Below, one piece after another: positions 58,872 to 64,000 of a DNA stretch of 64,000 bases. Position 1 is the first letter of the stretch, and every line of letters begins with the position of its first letter. A program made the position numbers and the translations under genes. Location: assembly GCA_017463615.1 (NCBI GenBank), contig JAFTOU010000020.1, positions 62,001 through 126,000 on the forward strand. The letters are read 5' to 3'. This stretch comes from Alistipes sp. (lineage in GTDB: Bacteria > Bacteroidota > Bacteroidia > Bacteroidales > Rikenellaceae). The notes beneath the pieces were generated by a model that made no database searches, had not been told where the DNA came from, and worked only from the letters and a program-made list of their open reading frames with translations.

Positions 58872-60314
58872 ATGACTATTAAGGATTTACAACCAAAACT
58901 TATCTGGGAGATTTTTGACCAGATTACAGCCGTGCCTCGTCCATCTAAACACGAGGAGAAGATTATTGAGTATCTGATAGAGTTCGCTAAGAGCTACAGC
59001 CTTGATTATCAGCGCGATGAGATTGGTAATGTGGTTATTCGCAAGGGCGCAACTGCTGGCTATGAGGCTCTGCCAACCGTTATTCTGCAGTCGCACATGG
59101 ATATGGTGTGCGAGAAGAACTCCGATGTGGCTCACAACTTTGATACAGACCCTATCCGCACAAAGATTGTGGATGGCTGGGTAAAGGCAGAGGGTACCAC
59201 GCTCGGTGCAGACTGCGGTATCGGTATGGCTGCAGCGCTGGCTCTGCTTGTAGACCCTACGGTGGAGCACGGTGCTATTGAGGCGCTCTTTACCGTGGAC
59301 GAGGAGACAGGTCTTACGGGCGCTTTCAACCTCGGCGAGGGTATGCTTACGGGTAAATACTTGGTAAACCTTGACTCTGAGGATGAGGGCGAGCTCTTTA
59401 TCGGTTGCGCTGGTGGCGTGGATACGCTCGGCTATTTTGACTATGCCGTTGAGACCCTTCCTGCGGGTTATGAGTACTACCGCATCGGCATCTCTGGTCT
59501 TAAGGGTGGCCACTCGGGCGACGATATTGATAAGGGGCTGGGCAATGCCAATAAGATTTTGGCTTCGTTTCTCTACGACGCTGCCCGCTTCGGTATTCGC
59601 CTCGGAATCTTTGATGGCGGAAATCTGCGCAATGCAATCCCTCGCGAGGCTTACGCCGTAGTCGCTGTGCCAGAGCATACAGCACTGCTCTTTGAGACCT
59701 CGCTGGCGCAGTATGTCTCGGCAGTAAAGGCGCTCTATGCACCTACCGAGCCAAACCTCAAAATTACTTTAGGTCAGGCGGCTTTACAGCCTGTTATTGA
59801 TGAAGATACGCAGTCGGCTCTGCTCTCAGCTTTGGTCGGTTTGCCAAATGGTGTTATGGCTATGTCGCAGACTATGAAGGGGCTTGTTGAGACCTCTACA
59901 AACCTTGCCTCTGTGAAGTTTGCAGATGGTAAAATTGTTGTTACCACCTCGCAGCGTTCAAGCGTTGAGCGTGCTAAGCGCGACACTATGCACTCTATTG
60001 AAGCAGTGCTTGCATTGGCGGGTGCAACTGTTGAACACTCAGACGGTTACCCAGGCTGGACCCCAAACCCAGATTCAGACCTTCTGCGCTGGAGTGTGGA
60101 GAGCTATAAGGAGCTGTTTGGCTCTGAGCCTAAGGTGCGCGCTATCCACGCAGGTCTGGAGTGCGGTCTGTTCCTTGAGAAGTATCCACACCTTGAGATG
60201 GTCTCATTTGGACCAACCCTCCGCGGTGTCCACTCGCCAGACGAGCGCCTTGAGATTGATACGGTGGATAAGTTCTGGAGGCTGCTGCTTGAGTTGCTCA
60301 AGCGAGTAAAATAG
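58872..60314 (+). CDS. pepD: Aminoacyl-histidine dipeptidase (family M20)
   Basis: Zinc dipeptidase of the PepD/carnosinase type. 480 residues: IFDQITAVPRPSKHEEKI at the N-terminus, metal-binding ILQSHMDMVCEKN (His), TLGADCGIGMAAALALL (Asp), FTVDEETGLTGAF (catalytic and metal Glu), a lid domain with GLKGGHSGDDI, and a late AIHAGLECGLF. No signal peptide, so cytoplasmic peptide breakdown. Followed by a strong terminator. Confidence 0.93.
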   Translation: MTIKDLQPKLIWEIFDQITAVPRPSKHEEKIIEYLIEFAKSYSLDYQRDEIGNVVIRKGATAGYEALPTVILQSHMDMVCEKNSDVAHNFDTDPIRTKIVDGWVKAEGTTLGADCGIGMAAALALLVDPTVEHGAIEALFTVDEETGLTGAFNLGEGMLTGKYLVNLDSEDEGELFIGCAGGVDTLGYFDYAVETLPAGYEYYRIGISGLKGGHSGDDIDKGLGNANKILASFLYDAARFGIRLGIFDGGNLRNAIPREAYAVVAVPEHTALLFETSLAQYVSAVKALYAPTEPNLKITLGQAALQPVIDEDTQSALLSALVGLPNGVMAMSQTMKGLVETSTNLASVKFADGKIVVTTSQRSSVERAKRDTMHSIEAVLALAGATVEHSDGYPGWTPNPDSDLLRWSVESYKELFGSEPKVRAIHAGLECGLFLEKYPHLEMVSFGPTLRGVHSPDERLEIDTVDKFWRLLLELLKRVK

Positions 60315-60319
60315 CAAAG

Positions 60320-60347
60320 AAGGGGAGATATCAAGATATCTTCCCTT
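60320..60347 (+). terminator. ispF-pepD terminator
   Basis: A 13-bp stem with one G-T pair (AAGGGGAGATATC and GATATCTTCCCTT), 2-base loop, and a run of seven T. Confidence 0.85.
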
Positions 60348-60355
60348 TTTTTTTC

Positions 60356-60386
60356 TTGTTGGGATAGTATAATTTTTATACCTTTG
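60356..60386 (+). promoter_or_regulatory. Promoter abutting the amidase/golvesin gene start
   Basis: TTG at 60356-60358, 20-base spacer, TACCTTTG at 60379-60386; the ATG follows 5 bases later, as with smpB. Confidence 0.75.
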
Positions 60387-60391
60387 CACTG

Positions 60392-63346
60392 ATGAAACAG
60401 CTTAGGTCAATTATACTATATATTTTCGCGCTCTTTTTGGTCTCTGCAGCTTCGGCAGCTCCGCGTAGTGCTGTCAGCGAGCAGACGAAGAGCGAGATTT
60501 CGCAGACCCTGACCCGTATTCTTCAGCGCGAGGTTAAGGGTGTTAAGGCAAATGTCACCTCCGTCTATCTCAAGGGCGGCAAGGTGCGCGTTGTAACCTC
60601 TGTAGGGCTCTCTTATTACCCCGTCAGGGAGGATAATCTGCGCGCTATGTGCGACTCTGTGCGCCGTCATCTGCCCGCGAAGCTGCGGGGTAAGCAGATA
60701 GAGATATTCTCCGACTCCCGCTCGTTGGCGGACTATATTCCATACGCATATCGCAGCTCAACCAAGAAGATTACCCCATTTGTCAATAGTGCAGATGGCG
60801 GTCAGCTGGTGCGTGCCGAGCGTCCGTATAAAATTACTAAAGGCTTGACTGGTAAGCATATAGCTATGTGGCAGAGTCACGGGCGATACTTTGATGTTAA
60901 GGCTAACGAGTGGAGTTGGCAACGCTCGCTGCTCTGGCAGACGGTTGAGGATTTGTATACGCAGAGCTATGTGCTGCCCTATGTTGTGCCGATGTTGGAG
61001 TCGGCGGGCGCTACGGTTTTGCTGCCTCGTGAGCGCGATTTCCAGACCATTGAGATTATTGCCGACAACGACGGCAATGGCTATGCTGAGAGCGTAGGTG
61101 CAAATGGCTGGCAGAGCCTTGAGGGTGGTTTTGCGCATAAGAAGGAGCAATATCTTTCGGGCGAAAACCCATTTATGGATGGCACCTGCCGTATGGCGCA
61201 GACGGTTGCGGATAGCAGACAGCAGAGCCTTGCCAAGTGGTCTGCGTCGTTTGATAAGAGCGACGACTACGCCCTCTATGTGAGCTACAAATCGTTGCCA
61301 AACAGCCTTGATGGCGCACTCTATACGGTCTACCACGCTGGTGGTCAGTCGCGCGTGCGTGTCAATCAGCGAATGGGTGGCGGTACATGGATTTATATCG
61401 GCACTTACCGCTTTGCGAAGGGCGATAGTAGAGTGGTGCTGACCCTCTCAAATGCTTGCTCGTCAAGCGATTATGTCGTTACGGCAGATGCTGTGAAGAT
61501 TGGCGGAGGCTATGGAAATGTTGCCCGCACGGTTTGCGACTCGCTGCGCGTTGAGGGTGCAGATTATACGCCGATAACCAGTGGTATGCCGCGCTATTGC
61601 GAGGCTGCACGCTACTGGTTACAGTGGGCGGGCTTTGATAGTAGTGTATATATTAAGCACGACGACTGTAACGACTACAACGACGACTACAAGTGTCGTG
61701 GTGAGTGGGTAAATGCCCTTATGGGTGGCTCTGAGCGCCTTAAGGAGGAGAAGGGGCTGGGTATTCCTGTGGATTTGACCCTCGCCTTCCACTCCGATGC
61801 TGGTATTACAAACGACGATGCGACTATTGGTACGCTGGGTATATACTATACTAAATATAAAAAGGGTAAGTTTGAGGGTGGCTCAAGTCGCTTCCTCTCG
61901 CGCGATGTTACCGACCTTGTTATGTCGCAGATTGTGGGCGATATACGCGCTACCTATGAGCCTGAGTGGCGTCGTCGCGGTATGTGGAACAAGTCCTACT
62001 TTGAGGCTCGCGTGCCATCTACGCCGACGATGTTGCTGGAGTTGCTCTCGCACCAAAACCTCGCCGATATGCGATTGGGTCACGACCCTAACTTTAAGTT
62101 TGTGGTCTCGCGCGCTATCTATAAGGCTATTCTGAAACATATCTCGGCTCAGTATGGCACGGAGTACTGCGTATCGCCACTGCCGGTGCATAGCTTTGCT
62201 ACCGCTCCTGCAGGGGATGGTAAGGTGGCTCTGAGCTGGCTGCCTACGATTGATAGCCTTGAGGCTACGGCTCGCCCAACGGCCTATGTGCTCTATACTC
62301 GCAAGGGCGATGGGGGCTTTGATGGTGGCAGGGTGGTTACAGATAACTCGCTGATTGTCAGCCAAGATGCGGATGTTATTTACAGCTATCGTGTAACTGC
62401 GATAAATGCGGGTGGGGAGAGCTTTCCGAGTCAAACATTGGCGGTCTGCCAGCGTAGCGATGCAAAGGCTACGGCGATGATTGTCAATGGTTTTGATAGA
62501 CTCTCTGCTCCTGAGTGCCGCGAGGATGGTTTTCACAATGAGTTTGATAGCGGTGTTGCCTATATCCGCGATGTGGCGTTTATTGGCGAGCAGCGCGTGC
62601 ACGATATCTCCAAGCGCCGTGAGAAGGTGGAGGCTAAGGCGTTGGGCGTCTCCTTTAGCGACCGCGCGGGCGAGATTGTTGGCGGAAATACCTTTGATTA
62701 TCCATATATGCACGGCGTGAGCCTTGCCTCTGCGGGGTGTTCGTTCTACTCTACAAGCGTGGCTGCGGTGGAGAGCGGGGCTATAGATTTGTCGGGATTT
62801 AATGTTGTAGACCTTATCCTTGGCAAGCAGCGCACAACGACCGTGGGCCGAGGAGTGGTGGAGAGTAAATACAAGTGCTTCTCACTTGATTTACAGAGAG
62901 TTATCACTGATTACTTAAAGTCAAATGGAGCTCTGTTTGTTTCGGGTGCATATATCGGAAATGACCTCAGTCAGAGCGAGTTTGATACCGCTTTTGCGCG
63001 CGATGTGTTGCGCATATCCTATATGGGTAGTGGTGCGAGTGTGACCAAGCAGAACTATGTGACTACAAAGAGTCGTGCAGCTGTGCGATTGACGGATGGT
63101 GAGTATAGCTACTGCCGCGACTATCGCCCTGATTACTACGCAGTTAATTCGGTAGATGGCTTTGCTGCTACGGCTGGGGCGAAGGCTCTGATGCGCTACC
63201 CAGATAGCAACCTTGCAGCTGCTGTAGGCTACCGCGAGGAGGGTAGTGGTGCTACATTTGTTATGGGATTCCCGTTTGAGTCCATTACTGATGGTGCGCA
63301 GCGCGATAAGTTGATGAATGATATAATTAAATACCTAATAGATTAA
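60392..63346 (+). CDS. Exported amidase-like protein with golvesin-type and FnIII domains
   Basis: 984 residues with a signal peptide (ending SAASAAPRS). Related Bacteroidota proteins are often annotated as xanthan lyase or N-acetylmuramoyl-L-alanine amidase. An Amidase_3-like fold is split by an insert: first part GKHIAMWQSHGRYFD (about 152-166), a golvesin-like beta domain (ALYVSYKSLPNSLDG, GTWIYIGTYRF, VVTADAVKIGGG; about 290-370), then LAFHSDAGI (about 465) and TMLLELLSHQN (about 548) supplying the His/Glu of the zinc site. A fibronectin-III domain (about 610-695) and an unassigned C-terminal domain follow. The likely substrate is peptidoglycan or another polymer; not certain. Confidence 0.72.
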   Translation: MKQLRSIILYIFALFLVSAASAAPRSAVSEQTKSEISQTLTRILQREVKGVKANVTSVYLKGGKVRVVTSVGLSYYPVREDNLRAMCDSVRRHLPAKLRGKQIEIFSDSRSLADYIPYAYRSSTKKITPFVNSADGGQLVRAERPYKITKGLTGKHIAMWQSHGRYFDVKANEWSWQRSLLWQTVEDLYTQSYVLPYVVPMLESAGATVLLPRERDFQTIEIIADNDGNGYAESVGANGWQSLEGGFAHKKEQYLSGENPFMDGTCRMAQTVADSRQQSLAKWSASFDKSDDYALYVSYKSLPNSLDGALYTVYHAGGQSRVRVNQRMGGGTWIYIGTYRFAKGDSRVVLTLSNACSSSDYVVTADAVKIGGGYGNVARTVCDSLRVEGADYTPITSGMPRYCEAARYWLQWAGFDSSVYIKHDDCNDYNDDYKCRGEWVNALMGGSERLKEEKGLGIPVDLTLAFHSDAGITNDDATIGTLGIYYTKYKKGKFEGGSSRFLSRDVTDLVMSQIVGDIRATYEPEWRRRGMWNKSYFEARVPSTPTMLLELLSHQNLADMRLGHDPNFKFVVSRAIYKAILKHISAQYGTEYCVSPLPVHSFATAPAGDGKVALSWLPTIDSLEATARPTAYVLYTRKGDGGFDGGRVVTDNSLIVSQDADVIYSYRVTAINAGGESFPSQTLAVCQRSDAKATAMIVNGFDRLSAPECREDGFHNEFDSGVAYIRDVAFIGEQRVHDISKRREKVEAKALGVSFSDRAGEIVGGNTFDYPYMHGVSLASAGCSFYSTSVAAVESGAIDLSGFNVVDLILGKQRTTTVGRGVVESKYKCFSLDLQRVITDYLKSNGALFVSGAYIGNDLSQSEFDTAFARDVLRISYMGSGASVTKQNYVTTKSRAAVRLTDGEYSYCRDYRPDYYAVNSVDGFAATAGAKALMRYPDSNLAAAVGYREEGSGATFVMGFPFESITDGAQRDKLMNDIIKYLID

Positions 63347-63356
63347 ACCTGAACCT

Positions 63357-64000
63357 ATGAAACGACTACTTTTAGTAATCTTTGCAATCGCTTGTGCTGC
63401 AACGGCTTATGCTGTTGAGTATGCAAATGTGATTGTACCTCGCCCGCTTAGCTGTGAAGCTATAGAGGGTAGTTTTGCTCTCACTCCGAAGACCACTATT
63501 CGTGCAACTTTGCCATCGCTTGTTCCTACGGGCGAGGTATTTGCAGCAGACCTTGAGGTAGTGCTTGGTAATAAGCTGGTAGTCAAGAAGTCATCTGCAA
63601 AGAAAGGTGCTATAAATCTCGCCTTGAATAGCGCGCTTGCATCGGAGGAGTATACCCTCAAGATTACTGCCGACGGCGTATGGATTACTGGCGGCTCGGA
63701 GCGCGCCGTATTCTACGGATTGCAGAGCCTGCGCCAGATTGTTGCCGCTTCGGATATCACTGCAGCGGGTACAAAAATTTCGGCTGTTAATATTGCCGAC
63801 AAGCCCCATTTTGCATATCGCGGAGGTATGCTTGATGTCTGCCGTCACATCTTCACGGTAGATGAAGTAAAGCGTTATATAGATATCCTTGCTCTCCACA
63901 AAATCAATAAGTTCCATTGGCACTTGACCGAGGATCAGGGCTGGCGAATTGAGATTAAGCGCTACCCAGAACTCTCTGAGGTTGGAGCTTATCGCAACCA
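63357..64000 (+). CDS. Beta-N-acetylhexosaminidase (GH20), 5' part
   Basis: The frame starts at an ATG 10 bases after the previous gene and runs off the right edge (at least 214 codons). Signal peptide MKRLLLVIFAIACAATAYA, a GH20b-type N-terminal domain (VIVPRPLSCEAIEGSFALTP, ERAVFYGLQSLRQIV), then the start of the GH20 barrel (FAYRGGMLDVCRHIFTVDEV, NKFHWHLTEDQGWRIEIKRYPEL). The catalytic Asp-Glu pair lies beyond the window. It would release terminal GlcNAc/GalNAc from glycans or cell-wall fragments, which fits the amidase-like neighbour. Confidence 0.9.
   Translation, partial: MKRLLLVIFAIACAATAYAVEYANVIVPRPLSCEAIEGSFALTPKTTIRATLPSLVPTGEVFAADLEVVLGNKLVVKKSSAKKGAINLALNSALASEEYTLKITADGVWITGGSERAVFYGLQSLRQIVAASDITAAGTKISAVNIADKPHFAYRGGMLDVCRHIFTVDEVKRYIDILALHKINKFHWHLTEDQGWRIEIKRYPELSEVGAYRN

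Overview
The window looks like a Bacteroidota (order Bacteroidales) chromosome, possibly close to Rikenellaceae/Alistipes. Promoters are of the Bacteroidota type: TTTG or TTG about 20 bases upstream of TAnnTTTG. The protein families also fit: GSCFA, DUF2851, family M49 dipeptidyl peptidase, fimbrillin-like lipoproteins, golvesin-domain amidase and DUF2807. Base composition is moderate in the core genes and visibly A+T-richer at about 24.3-29.6 kb. The genus assignment is inference.

Layout. (1) 0.4-5.1 kb, minus strand: rpiB, a GSCFA protein, a PafA-like phosphatase with a degraded active site, sufE, a DUF59 protein and a short DUF2851 protein. ybaN follows on the plus strand. (2) 5.8-11.5 kb, minus: an M49 dipeptidyl peptidase lipoprotein, an omega-amidase-like nitrilase, and guaB-guaA. 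(3) 12.1-24.3 kb, plus: a compact purine operon purE-L-F-M-N-H-D-folD-purB, ended by a 14-bp terminator hairpin. (4) 24.3-29.6 kb: an A+T-rich accessory island with two paralogous secreted proteins, a PH-like membrane protein, a thioredoxin lipoprotein, a duplicated 3' fragment of pyrB, a YD-repeat-like protein and a tiny membrane protein. (5) 29.6-39.7 kb, minus: the whole UMP pathway pyrC-carA-carB-pyrK-pyrD-pyrF-pyrE-pyrB, with purT just upstream. (6) 41-49 kb: a DUF2807 protein, an AddB-like nuclease, rlmB, a patatin, a TIR-domain protein, smpB and tsaB. (7) 49.4-58.3 kb, minus: three tandem, modular calcineurin-like phosphoesterase lipoproteins. (8) 58.4-64 kb, plus: ispF, pepD, a golvesin/amidase-like exoprotein and the start of a GH20 hexosaminidase.

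Main observation. Three separate glutamine amidotransferases of nucleotide synthesis have lost their glutaminase machinery. PurF has no N-terminal nucleophile cysteine (an in-frame stop lies just upstream of its ATG), and the glutamine-binding Arg is Leu73. CarA has Ser252 and Asn337 in place of the catalytic Cys and His. GuaA has lost about 80 residues of its glutaminase domain, including all of the catalytic triad. Their synthase or ammonia-using partner domains look intact, and PurL keeps Cys1074, His1204 and Glu1206. I infer that free ammonia replaces glutamine at these three steps.

Other signals. The guaB, purE and pyrC leaders are long and each holds a terminator-like hairpin before the first gene, which suggests attenuation. 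About 130-bp cloverleaf-like intergenic repeats keep their closing stem by compensatory changes. A 164-bp imperfect palindrome sits between pyrE and pyrB. PyrB carries a PyrI-type zinc ribbon without the allosteric domain. Several genes have a promoter -7 box only 4-5 bases from the ATG. No rRNA, tRNA, CRISPR array or complete insertion sequence was seen.
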